A DNA stretch of 64,000 bases from Acanthosepion esculentum (Eukaryota > Mollusca > Cephalopoda > Sepiida > Sepiidae). Shown here piece after piece: positions 33,361 through 43,615 of this stretch. The stretch is from the NCBI GenBank assembly GCA_964036315.1, contig OZ038485.1, positions 77,140,960 through 77,204,959 of the forward strand, in the 5' to 3' direction. The position numbers and the translations under genes were made by a program. The stretch's first letter is position 1; every line of letters begins with the position of its first letter. The notes beneath the pieces were generated by a model. That model did not search any database and was not told where the DNA came from. It was given only the letters and a program-made list of their open reading frames with translations.

Positions 33361-33975
33361 GACTCCCCCATATTTGGACATTTTCGGGGAGAGCCCTGAT
33401 TGGTTGTTGGGGAGCACTGGCATACCCAAGCACATCAGGCCCCACCCTAGCCCTCGCACATGGGTCCATAAAAACAGAACACTATGGCAGGGAGACATTG
33501 CGGAGAGAGACAGCGGAGCGGACAGAGAAACAGAAGACACCGCAGACAGACTACGGCAGAGAGACCACCACTTCGCCTGATCTCATGTGACTTGCCGCTC
33601 TGAAGAAAAAAAGCCTTGCCCTTGTCCTAGAAGTCTTGTTCCAAAGTATTCTAACAGTGTCACGACGATCGGGAAGAGTCAAGCAAGACTCAAGAGTTAT
33701 TGCATGGAGAATATAGTCTTGCTTGCTTAAGCTATCAATAACTATGTATCAAGTAACTCAAACTGTATGTAAATATTATTTTTCTTCTATCCAATTTATT
33801 TTTTATTTTATTTTTTTTGTGTGTGTGTTTACTCTGACTAGACCAAACCAAGTCATCGATTCCAGTAGTAAACAATTCGGACCAAATCAGTCTTGCGTGG
33901 GGCGAGACAAGACTTAGGCCGAAACGATCAGCCGAGGGGTTCGAACTTGAATACGGAGCGGCCGGGGTAGTCGTC
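33361..33975 (+). other. GC-richer, purine-rich segment, possible old LTR-element leader
   Basis: Composition departs from the AT-rich surroundings. It holds CCATAAAAACAGAAC (TATA-like, about 33467), followed by a GAGAGACAGCGGAGCGG purine run, and further on repeated CAAGACTCAAG/GTCAAGCAAGACT words. This resembles the 5' part of a retroelement, but I find no matching second LTR, TG...CA limits or coding region. Unassigned. Confidence 0.3.
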
Positions 33976-34650
33976 ATATTGCCATATATTTTGTAATGTT
34001 CTTAACGTTAAAACATTTTTAAGCGCGAAGTGAATGAAACATTTTTTAAATTCATTCACTTGTGAAATATATCGCATCTCTTGCAAAATAATAAATATTT
34101 TTTAATGTCTAAAAAAAGTTGCGAACCCAAGTAAAAATAAATTTTAACCTGTATTATTATATGAGTCCGGATAAAAATATTTGAGACGATTATTTTAAAA
34201 TACCAAAGCAATATTGAAATAATACATTAAAAAACATGAGGATGCAGATAGTTTTTTTGCATTATTTTCCTTTTATTTTATATACGACAAATGTTTTTGA
34301 CGAGAGACTCTTTCACATTGGAAAAGCAACATGCTCTGTCCAATCGATAAAGACAAATTAAACTAATTAAAAGTTAAAACCCAACGAAGGATTATGCCCG
34401 GGAATTAGGGTTACTTCTATTCATACGATCCAAAATGAACGCTATTTCAAAACTGCAAATGTGCATAAATCACTTTTATTGTTAAACAACCCCTACCAAA
34501 AAAAGAAAAAAAAAATCTTTCGCATGAAACGTAAAAATCAAAATTTTCGATTAGCACAAACCAAGCAATATTTCTTGTTAACCAATAAAAATAAGGGAAC
34601 CAAAGTCTACATATAAAATTGTTTCCGGAGCTAAAAAATTTTTTTTAAAT
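33976..34650. other. AT-rich interval without recognisable genes
   Basis: AT-rich; no motifs seen. Confidence 0.5.
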
Positions 34651-34651
34651 C

Positions 34652-34683
34652 TATAAATAAGAACCGAGTTATTTCCTTCAGTC
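34652..34683 (+). promoter_or_regulatory. Candidate orphan core promoter (TATA plus initiator)
   Basis: TATAAATA at 34652-34659 lies 28 bp before the A of TCAGTC (34678-34683), an initiator-like hexamer. The spacing is that of a metazoan core promoter. No coding region follows on the plus strand; the next feature is a minus-strand LINE. It may be a relic LTR promoter or chance in AT-rich DNA. Confidence 0.25.
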
Positions 34684-35089
34684 AGCATTTAGGCAACAAC
34701 AAGCACTCTGCTACTCACAACTATACACCATCTTTTATTAGACACACAACAGAACATGTTGTGATAAAGTCATTTTCCTCCTTGATGAACTTTATAATTT
34801 ACATCCATTAAGTTTACGAGCAGCACATTTTTCTATTTCACATGTCAAGCAAATATTTTTTAAACACATACTGAAACAAACTGATGCATTGTTTTGTCAT
34901 AAAAACATTAACAACACATGCTGTTTTTCACCAATGTATCAACTTTGTGTACAATTTGTATATAAATTTAATTTGTTTTTAATCCCATTAAAAAATTCAT
35001 TATTTCTGTTCACTTTAAAGACCTCTTTAGTAGTAGATTATTAATTATTGCTTATTACTTTTTTGCTAGCTACTCCTTTTTTTAACAAT

Positions 35090-36880
35090 AATATTCACCA
35101 TGTACAAGGCCCAAGATCCACTCAAAGTAGAGAGTTACAGAGTAAGAGATACCTTTTATGGTGATATGTAGGGAAGATAACAAAGCAGCAGTTTGTGGGA
35201 AGAAGCTGTTCAGTGGAATTTACATCTCATCAATGGAATACAAAGGAAATGATGGTTCGCTATGTTTGAACACTTTCCAGCAAGAGGCTTTCTAAATTCC
35301 CTCTGTGAGAAAGGGGTTGTATGTTGGAAAATAATTCATCAACTACAAGGATGTGGAGGAGACACTTTTGGACAGGACAGTAAAGATTGAGTAGCTCCTG
35401 CTCATATAGGGCAGCAGTACTCCATTTCTGGCCTGATCTGGCTCTTGAAAAGGTAGGAAATAGCGGGAAGAGTCAGGTATTTACTGGACTAGTACAGTGA
35501 ACCAACCATTTTGCCAGCATCTTTAGCAATTGATCATATGTTCCACTTAAGGTCTGGATTGAGCTTAATTTTCAATAGATGCTCAAGGCACACAGCCTCC
35601 CTGAGAGAAAACAGATTCATCACGATCAGTGAAAATCCAGGGTCCACTCCGTGATGATGGAATATCGCTAGTTTGGTTTTCAAGGCATTAACCAGCCAGT
35701 TTTCCCCCGACTGAGAGCTAGATCAGAGGAGAGATCAACTGACAGGCCCTGGTCATCTAGAGATTTGGATGTGTGCCTAGATACCATTGTATTATCAGCA
35801 TAGATATTCACAAAAATCAGAGTATACTCTTAGGTAGCTCATTAATGTAAAGCAGAAAGAGAGTTTGACTGAAAAGTAGACCTGGGGGGACTGGCCATTA
35901 GCAACTACCTTCAGGGATCTACTCATTAGGAAGGATTTCATAACTGAGAAAACTCTTCCAGTGATTTCATAGCTAGTGAACTTGTGCAGTAACACTCTAT
36001 GCTTCACATTGTCAAAGATCTTTTGAAATATCTAATATGAGATATATTTATTGTCTAGTGTTTCGCCGATTCTGTGATTAATGACAGGATATCAACAGTG
36101 GACTGAACCAATCAAAATCTACTTGTCACTTAAGAGTTTGTCCTTATTAAAATGCTCAACAATCTTCTTTTTGATTAGAGCTTTAAAAAGGTTGCTAATG
36201 ACACTAAGAAGGCTAATCGGTCTATACTGAGACAAGGATGAGGACATCAGCATTCTTGAAAACAGGGCATACACTTGACACCTTCTACAGACTTTGGGAA
36301 GGAGTTCTACTTGGAGATAACTCTTAATATTCTTAAGGACAGCCACTGGGATTTCATCTGGACCAGTAACATTCTTAGTGTCAAGACTTTTGATAAGTTA
36401 TCAGCCTTCCTGGGCTGTGATAAAAATATTACTAAGTTTGTACTCTGTGAAATGTGGGAAGTCAGGAAAGGGATGGCCTTTGTCATCTAACATGAAATTA
36501 GAAGCAAAGGTCGTGGAAAAGAACTTTGCCTTATTTGATGAGGATAAGATAGCCAAAGGACCATTTATGAGAGGAGGCACTGACACTTTGCATCTATTGA
36601 GAATTTGGTTGTAGATCTTCCAGAACTCCTGGGATCTAAGTTGTTTACTTTTGACTTTGGCCTGGACTGCTTGTGCATAGCTATATTTTGCATTTTCTAT
36701 AACTCTCTTGCAATGATTATGGACACTTCTGAATGCAGCAAGCGTCTAACTACACTGCTCTCTGTGATAGATATTCTAATAGCGGTTATGGTGAGCTATG
36801 GCTGCAGCGAATTCAGAGGTGAACCACTACAGTTTTTTTTTACACTTACAAATGGCAAACTTCAAAATTTAAGTTATAAT
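35090..36880 (-). mobile_element. LINE family A copy 2 (reverse transcriptase part)
   Basis: Minus-strand remains of the same LINE family as 1-1858, here keeping the RT and the 3' part. Reading downwards: linker FASNFMLDDKGHPFPDFPHF (36586-36401), YRPISLLSVISNLFKALIKK (about 36225), then LHKFTSYEITGRVFSVMKSF (about 35990) and the catalytic box read as YADN (about 35800), with the second Asp lost. Near 35330-35150 a degraded C-terminal block ending in a SFFPQ...-like segment is recognisable. Frames are broken in many places and the 5' part including the endonuclease is missing. Confidence 0.75.
35795..36346 (-). pseudogene. LINE family A reverse transcriptase core, broken
   Basis: Two open pieces (36346-36119 and 36007-35795) separated by lost sequence. 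The first contains YRPISLLSVISNLFKALIKK and ends LLSDK. The second has the palm region (LHKFTSYEITGRVFSVMKSF, LKVVANGQSPQVYF). The polymerase box that follows reads IYADN, not YADD. Dead copy. Confidence 0.7.
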
Positions 36881-37723
36881 TAGTTCTACTCGCGGAAGGT
36901 TGAGGGGGGGGTGAAAAATTGGCCTTTTAAACGTATTCAATTTGTTCACAAAGAAGAAATCAGATAAAGTATAAATCCAAAATTTAATGATTTCAGAAAT
37001 TGATATGGTGTTTTACAAAAATGTTTTCTTTTTTTTTCTTTTTTATTCCCATATCTTCTTATGAAGACAGATTTTTTTTTTTATGATAGGAAATAGACTA
37101 AAGACAGGAAGATTTCTTAATGACTCCTCTTACTACTTAAACTAGGGCTGCCACTTGGATTGACTACTTCATACATTGTCTTATATTTATACCTGGCATG
37201 TCGACATAGTAGTGACCACATGAATATGCACAAATATTTAACAGAAAAATGTTTAGCTCTATTTGAATGTGTGCTACTTGAAGAGTATATAATTTCTAAT
37301 AACTTAATGACTGTACATGCTTAAAAGCTGAAACTTTACAGATGAATAATTTTATATGTTTTAAATGCTGTGCAATATATATATCCTTCTACATAAATTA
37401 TAAGTTAATTCAACTTTATTTTAACTTGATATCCACTCAGTAGGTATATCATATCTTAATAATTTTCAGTTAAAACATGTTTTAATTTTGTCTGAAAATA
37501 ATTAATGAAATAGGTTCTAATAATATGTCAACTATAATTTGAATCTGTCCAATCTGTTAATTTTACCAAGTATTAATTTATATAGATTTTTAAAAAATTT
37601 TCTTCACAAACACTGCATACTCAAATTTTTGAGTCAAGTGTTTTGTTGAGTAGAATATAGGATGAATTCATTACTTTTTAAGGTCATTTCTCTCTCGAGA
37701 ATTAAGAATAGCAAGCTTTCTTC
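36881..37723. other. AT-rich interval without recognisable genes
   Basis: AT-rich with T-runs at about 37025-37080. A short G-run (36905). No feature supported. Confidence 0.5.
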
Positions 37724-38275
37724 AGCAGACAATGGAAATGGTCGAAATAATTTTTATTGATTAAAAATTGAAATAGAGCTGAATAAGCTAGAAGGAACTT
37801 TGGAATTCACATGATTTTGTTTGAAGCCGCCACAACCCCGTGATAATCGTGTGCAAAGTAGAAGGGCCAAGGGTCAGTTATAACCAGCCGTGTTTATCTA
37901 TATAAATGTGTAGTTATGCTGAAAAAAGCAGACTGGAGAAGATTCTTGAAGAGAGAAGAGAGAATTGACCCAGGCAAGCGTTGGGAGAAGGAACACCACT
38001 ATAACTTTAAACCCCGCAAAGAAATCTTTATCCCTCCATCGCAAGAGTCATATATTGTTCTGAGATGATTTAACAACAAATTAATCCCATACACTCTCTC
38101 TGTCTAGAATCCAGTGTATGAGTTTTTACGTTAAATACTTTTCTTTTCTGTAACCCGTTTCTTTTCTCTACTATTCTTTTCTGCTATATAAAAGACATTA
38201 ACAATTCAACCATTGAATAGTTGTTTGTCCGGCTTTCTGCAGATATTAATTTTTTTTTTGCTGCTTTCTAAATTT
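37724..38275 (+). repeat. Gypsy-B copy 1 5' LTR (limits approximate)
   Basis: Matches the LTR of copy 2 from about GACAATGGAAATG onward, through CTATATAAA (37897), GAATCCAGTGTATGAGTTTTT and ATTGAATAGTTGTTTGTCCGG to CTAAATTTC. The last 67 bp recur at 41519-41586, which fixes the 3' limit at or near 38275. It lacks the CRE-bearing duplicated block of copy 2. Confidence 0.65.
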
Positions 38276-38705
38276 CTTAGCGCATACTCTTCAGCCATTT
38301 CTACATCTTCAGTCGACCGTGAATGGATGGACATCACTTCTGCTTTCTGGATCAAACGAATCACAACGTGGGCAGGAAGCAGGATTAAACCAGTGGACTG
38401 GTCGAATAATCTACGGATGCTCAGGGGACCTATGGCCACTCCCTTAAGTTCGGTTAGGACAGAGTAGACACCTCAACCCAGAGAGTAAGACACCAAAGGT
38501 TGAGGGGCTGGGGCAAAAGTGTTAGACTTGTGGCCGTGACCAGGATAGGCCCGTGGGAATTGCCACGGCCGTCTGAAAGAGGAGAGAAGGTTGCTTTGTT
38601 TTGCCCAGTCGGGACTGAGAAAGACCAGAAAGGACTCTAGTCTTTGGACTATATTGGTCTGCAAGGGACATAAGGAGGAAAAGAGAAGGAAGCAAAAGAA
38701 GTAAT

Positions 38706-39358
38706 GTAATGTGTTGCTGGGAGACAAGAAGGTGAAGGCCCTTGTCGATACTGGAGCTTCAGTGACACTGGTTAGCGCCAAGGTTTTTAGAGAGTTGGGA
38801 CTGAAAATGAAGCTTAGTCCCGTCGATCTACTAATAAGTCAGGCTGATAGTAGCAGGATGAGGATAGAGGGTATGATGTAGCTACCTTTCCAGTTGGCAA
38901 GAACAAGAGATAAACTTAAGGTTTATGTGGCACCTGACTTGTGTGGTGAGCTAATTTTGGGGAGTGACTGGCTTAGGCAGAATAAGGCACAGATCCGTTT
39001 TGACCCCGCCACCCTAACATTGGACGGGGTAGGGATACTGTTGGGAGAGGATAATTATGAACAATTGCCAGTGGTGGTCCAGACAGATATAAAGCTTCCC
39101 TCTAGGACTACTGTATCTGGGAAGGGCAAGATTATAACAGGAGTGCTGAACAGTGACCTGTACCAAGTGGTCCCTACTGATAGGTATGATAATAGTGAAG
39201 GGGAAATAACCATGTGTGATTCATTGGTGAAGAGGTCGGGAACCGTTCCCTTACTGTTAACCAATACTGCCAACAAAACTATTAAAATAAAGCAGGAAGA
39301 GGAGCTGGCACAGGCATGCCCAGTGAGAGAAGTCGAACAGGTGAGTGTATGGAATTAG
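38706..39358 (+). pseudogene. Gypsy-B copy 1 protease and following linker
   Basis: Aspartic protease of the Gypsy pol polyprotein: VLLGDKKVKALVDTGASV (catalytic DTGA at about 38746-38757), then GELILGSDWLRQNKAQIRF, the second conserved block. A TAG at about 38878 interrupts between them. A basic-acidic linker of about 140 codons follows and stops at 39356. The N-terminal side is joined to leader sequence where gag should be. Confidence 0.8.
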
Positions 39359-40796
39359 AATAGGCCTGGGAATAAGGCAGATAGCAATGAAATAAAGGAT
39401 GAAGATATAACAGCTCCTGAGCATTATAGGAGGGAATTGAGGGGGTTGCTGAACGGTAATCGGGAGGTAATAGCCATTATGGATAAGGAACTGGGACAGA
39501 CAGAGAGACAATTGAAATGAAGATAGACACGGGTAATCACCCACCTATTAAGTTAAGACTGTATAGGACCCCAATCCACAAAAGAAAATTGGTAGAGGAC
39601 GCAGTGAATGAAATGATGGAATCAGGGATAATCGAAAGATCCAAATCTCCCTGGAGTTTTCCAATAGTGATTGTTGAAAAGAAGGATGGAGGGCATAGGT
39701 TTTGTGTGGATTTTCATCAATTAAATGCAATTACAAAACCACTGGCAGTGCCCCTCCCCTTGATTGATGATATTCTAGCTCTTTTAGGAAAGTCTTAATG
39801 TTTTTCCACCTTGGATTTGAGGTCTGGATATTGGCAGGTAGCACTTAGCAAAAAGGATCAGGAAAAGACTGCTTTTACCTGCCAAATGGGTCTCTTCAAT
39901 TTTAGAGTTATGCCATTTGGGTTAGCAAACGTCCCGGGTGTATTTAGTCAGTTAATGTTCATCGTATTGAATGGCACTGAGGCATTTGCCATGGCGTATC
40001 TAGATGACATCATGGTATTTTCAAAATCACCGGAGGAGCATTTTGAACATCTGCAGAAGGTGTTCGATAGGTTTAAGAGAACATGGATTAAAGTTAAAAT
40101 TATCAAAGTGTCAATTTATGAAAGAAGAGACAAGGTATTTAGGGTTTATCATAAACAAAGAAGGAATAAAAACAGATTTAGACAAAGTAGAGGTTATAAG
40201 AGTCATGTCCACACCGAAGACCGTAAGAGAGATATGGGGATTTATTGGAGCCATTGGATATTATTGGAGGTTCATACCAGCATTTAGTTGGCTAGCAGGC
40301 CTTCTAATAGCTCTAACTAAGAAGCATGCTAGGTTTAAGTGGACCGAGGATTGTCAGCATGCATTCGAGTCTCTAAAGGACCAGCTGAGAGCTGTACCCT
40401 TGTTGGCCTACCCAGACCTGAGTAAACCCATGGTGCTGTACACCAATGCTAGTGATAAGTGTATTTGGTCAGTTTTTAAACAACCATGTCCCGATAAGGA
40501 TGGACCAGTACTGGGTGTGCTTGAGGAAGTGCCGTTCTATTTTTTGTCTCATCAGCTCTCCGAGACTCAGAAAATGTGGCCAGTAATAGAAAAAGAGGTG
40601 TTTGCCATTCTGTATGCTGTGCAGAAATGAGATTATTATTTGAGTGGGGCTGTGTTTCCCATTAAAACAGACCACCAAACACTCAAATATTTGTTAGAGG
40701 TGGAGTAGATGAATAAGAAGATACAACAGTGGGCATTGAAGTTAAGGCTGATAGTAGCAGGATGAGGATAGAGGGTATAACTGCAGAATAGAATAT
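39359..40796 (+). pseudogene. Gypsy-B copy 1 reverse transcriptase and RNase H
   Basis: RT blocks are clear: SGIIERSKSPWSFPIVIVEK, HRFCVDFHQLNAIT, STLDLRSGYWQVAL, FRVMPFGLANVPGVF and the catalytic MAYLDDIMVFS (about 39990). The frame breaks near 40080 and resumes with HGLKLKLSKCQFM and RYLGFIINKEGI. RNase H reads VLYTNASDKCIWSVF, in which the usual catalytic Asp of TDAS is Asn, then FYFLSHQLSE and PVIEKEVFAI. Stops occur at 39796-39798 and 40628-40630. The second is shared with copy 2. Confidence 0.85.
40745..40778 (+). repeat. Templated insertion copied from 38841-38874
   Basis: This 34-bp segment, starting AGGCTGATAGTAGCAGG, is identical to 38841-38874 in the protease region of the same element. 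Copy 2 has six bases (AGTGGG) between TTA and TATAAC where copy 1 has 31, a net gain of 25 bp. GGTAT is shared at the right junction. It looks like filler DNA from break repair or a template switch. Confidence 0.88.
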
Positions 40797-41518
40797 TTGG
40801 CAGGGAAGGATAATAACTGTGCTGACCTGTTATCTAGGATTCCGAGGCAATTAGAGACCGAATCTGTCAGGTTGGAGCCAGGTATGGATGATAAAGCATT
40901 CCAAATTAATGTGATCAATTCACAGGTGTTGAAGGAGAGACTTGGTTGGGAAGATCAGGAAACAAGTGAAACGGAGATTGTTTCCGACCCCCACTGGATA
41001 GATATTATTAGGCAAAACTAAGAGGATAGTGAGATAGCAACAATCGGGTCCAGGGTAGAGGCAAGGCATACCTCCAAGTATATGGTGCACAATGGAGTGT
41101 TGTATTACCTTTCAGGAAGAGATGAGGAAGTAAGTTTAAAAATGGTGATACCTGAGAAGTTGAGAGCTGAAATTCTAGACCAGTGCCATAGGAGGTTAGG
41201 ACACCTAGGAATTGATATGACGTATGGATTAATAATGAGAAATTACTACTGACCTAAGTTGTTTAATGATGTTGCGAACCATGTAAAAAAATGTGTAACA
41301 TGCCAAGTACTGAGTCGAAGGAGTAGCGTTGCCCCAGTATTAGAAACGGATGTTCCGAATTATCCATTTCAGAATGTAAGCATGGATATTTCCGGGCCCT
41401 ATGGAGAAACACATAGAGGTAATCTTTACATAGTGAGTTTTATGGACTGGCTGACGAATTGGCCTGAGGCAGTAACATTAAGATAGAGAGATTTCATAAG
41501 ACCCTCGCTGACATGTTA
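40797..41518 (+). pseudogene. Gypsy-B copy 1 integrase, truncated
   Basis: After the end of RNase H (CADLLSRIPRQLE) the integrase zinc finger is seen as CHRRLGHLGI ... CVTCQVL, with a TGA at 41250-41252 where Trp is normal (NYY-stop-PKLF). The core begins with VSMDISGPYGETHRG, holding the first catalytic Asp, and FMDWLTNWPEAV, then stops at 41484-41486. The second Asp and Glu are absent because the sequence joins an LTR fragment at about 41519. Also stops at 41019-41021. No function possible. Confidence 0.82.
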
Positions 41519-41586
41519 CCATTGAATAGTTGCTTGTCCGGCTTTCTGCTGATATTAATTTTTTTTTTTTATGCATTCTAAATTTC
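41519..41586 (+). repeat. Gypsy-B copy 1 3' LTR remnant
   Basis: ATTGAATAGTTGCTTGTCCGG through TCTAAATTTC matches 38208-38275, the end of the 5' LTR. The rest of the 3' LTR was deleted together with the integrase end. Confidence 0.85.
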
Positions 41587-42640
41587 CATGTCACACCAAA
41601 AATATCATGGAAAATAAGGAATAGATCATCTGCCTACAACAATCAATCAAAAACCTGCAAACTTTGCTTGGAGGAAAAAATAACTATTATTACCTTCCCA
41701 GACAAAAATAAATTACTAAATAAACAATCTGAGCTCATCTCAAAATGCAAACATGAAAACAAATGAAACTGAAATGAATAAATACAAATAAACAAAATAA
41801 TATAAAAAACAAGTAAAATACATTAACCCAAACAAATAATAAACAAATTAACAAACCACTCCAGTTAGAATAGACAAAATAGAATAAATAAAAATAAAAT
41901 ACATAAAAAACAAGTAAAAATAATCAACCCCAAAAAATAAATAAAGTAAATAATAATAAACACATTAAGAAACCAATCCTGCCAAAATAACCATTAGAAT
42001 AGACTACAACAACCAATCCAAAAATTGGACATAAAAATAGCTATAACTACTCTATAATGATAAAAAAAACATTAATACATTACTCAAAAATAAAAAACCA
42101 AATAAAGTAAATAAAAATATACAAAATAAGAAATAATTAAATAAATAAAAAACAAATAAAAACTCATCCAAATAAATAAATGAACAAATTAACAAATTGC
42201 CCCTGCTAAAATAACTGTTAGAACTAATAAAAATAAGCATAAATAAGCAAAAATAAGTAAAAATAATAAATCCAAATAAACAAATAAATTAAAAACTGTT
42301 CCCCGCCAAAATAACAGAATAGACTATGGTAAGCAATCTAAACATTGAACGAGTAAATAGCCTTAATTATCTTCCCAAACCAAGACTAACTAGTAAATAA
42401 GCGACCTAAGCAAATCTCCCACAAAAATTTTTACTACATTAATAAAACATCAAAAACTGAAAAGAATAAATAATACAAAATGAAAATGAAAAACAAATAA
42501 ATAAACCCAAACCAATAAATAAACAAGCCACTCCCGCAAAAATAATCGCCAGAATAGATTACTCACAATCCACCACTGACCCATATATATAAATAGTCGA
42601 GGAAAAATCCAACATTCGCGGCCTGACAATTGCACCTAGC
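41587..42640. repeat. A-rich degenerate higher-order repeat
   Basis: About 1 kb dominated by AAATAAA/AAACAAA words. At irregular spacing (about 41855, 41970, 42188, 42296, 42526) a GC-containing island recurs: roughly CCACTCC(Y)GC(M)AAAATAA followed by (C)AGAATAGA. Spacing varies from about 110 to 230 bp. The few open frames here are Lys/Asn/Ile-rich and low complexity. Confidence 0.6.
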
Positions 42641-42698
42641 ATGAAACAGCTTGTCACCTCTGAGTGTTGACTTCAATGTTCACTTTTATATTTATACA

Positions 42699-42723
42699 TA
42701 TATATATATATATATATATATAT
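42699..42723. repeat. (TA)n microsatellite
   Basis: Uninterrupted TA dinucleotides, about 12 copies. Confidence 0.9.
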
Positions 42724-43397
42724 GATTAATGTGAGAAAATGTTTGTCACTTAGCTGATTGATTTTTACCTTCAATATCTCAACACCAGAGTTTCATAGGC
42801 AAACCTGTCCATCCACTCTTCAGGGAGTGTCAGCAATTTATTTACTTATAATATTAATTTATTTGGGATGTATATTCTATAAGATGTGAAATTAAAAATG
42901 CTTAATTGTTTTTAAAATAAGGTTCAGGAGATATAGAATTAGACTTTAATTCTTAAATTGATTCCTGGTAGATTGACGAATAAAAAGGTAACAAACAATT
43001 CATTTATTTATTGCTAAGAAAAGAAAAAAATCTTCATTTAAATTACTTAAAATTTTTTTTAAGATGAATAGAAGCTACAAGGAAACTGCTGCTAACAATC
43101 AGAAAGTGACAGCTGAAATTTCTTGAAATGTAATAAGGAAAGAAGGCTTGGAGAATTTAAAACTCATAGAACTTTGAAAGCAAGAGAAGCAGAGACAAAC
43201 AGTGATTAACATACTTGACAAGTTTGTATAAATAGATGGCAGAACAAGGACAGAGAGATGTGGTAAAGAGGCAAATGTTACTCAGAAAGTTGTGGAGAGC
43301 TATGATTGCCAAATAACTGAAATAACATGGCATATGAAAGATGTAAAAATTGGACAACTTCATATATTTACCAAAGTAAATACTACAAATTCTTCAA
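42724..43397. other. Interval without recognisable genes
   Basis: AT-rich, no features supported. Confidence 0.5.
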
Positions 43398-43476
43398 AAC
43401 TTTTTTCATCCCTTGTATTTACAGAAACAGATGTGTAATACATCTGTTTCTGTAAATACGAGGGATGAAAAAAGTT
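43398..43476. repeat. Nearly perfect fold-back: 37-bp stem, 5-base loop
   Basis: The left arm 43398-43434 (AACTTTTTTCATCCCTTG onward) pairs with 43440-43476 over all 37 positions, with a single G-T wobble; the loop is GTAAT. Such a tight palindrome is rare by chance and fragile in replication, so it is probably young. Confidence 0.93.
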
Positions 43477-43615
43477 CATAGCCTGGCCTGCTCCCCAAAA
43501 TCTGACCAAATGACTAGGTATCAGAATTTTTTTGGAAGTATTTCTTGGTCAGGCTAATAACTTTCCAGCACCCCTTGTTAAAACATTTTTTCCATATGAT
43601 TAGGCTGTAATATAC
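43477..43615 (-). pseudogene. Probable mariner 3' end relic
   Basis: On the minus strand KGCWKVISLTKKYFQKN resembles the last residues of mariner transposases (W-x-K-x-I-x-x-x-G-x-YFEK). Non-coding sequence with GCCAGGCTATGAACTTTTTTC follows and runs directly into the fold-back arm, where the terminal repeat would be. Only about 140 bp remain. The match is short, so this is tentative. Confidence 0.4.

Larger units (their letters stand above)
37724..41586 (+). mobile_element. Gypsy-B copy 1: LTR retrotransposon lacking gag, truncated at both integrase and 3' LTR
   Basis: Same family and orientation as the element starting near 59985. The order is 5' LTR and leader (37724-38690), protease (from 38706), reverse transcriptase (39517-40090), RNase H (to about 40790), integrase start (to 41518) and a 67-bp 3' LTR remnant. 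Comparison with copy 2 shows gag has been deleted between about 38690 and 38706. The integrase ends after the first catalytic Asp and joins an LTR piece. Stops and frameshifts run through pol. A 34-bp segment copied from the protease region sits in RNase H (40745-40778). Confidence 0.85.

Noticed and set aside
40469..40678. A 69-residue minus-strand frame identical to another at 63237-63446, looking like a conserved gene
   Set aside because: Both are antisense to RNase H of the two Gypsy-B copies; identity reflects the recent common origin of the copies.
42052..42635. Hydrophobic minus-strand frames resembling membrane proteins
   Set aside because: They are translations of A-rich low-complexity repeats.
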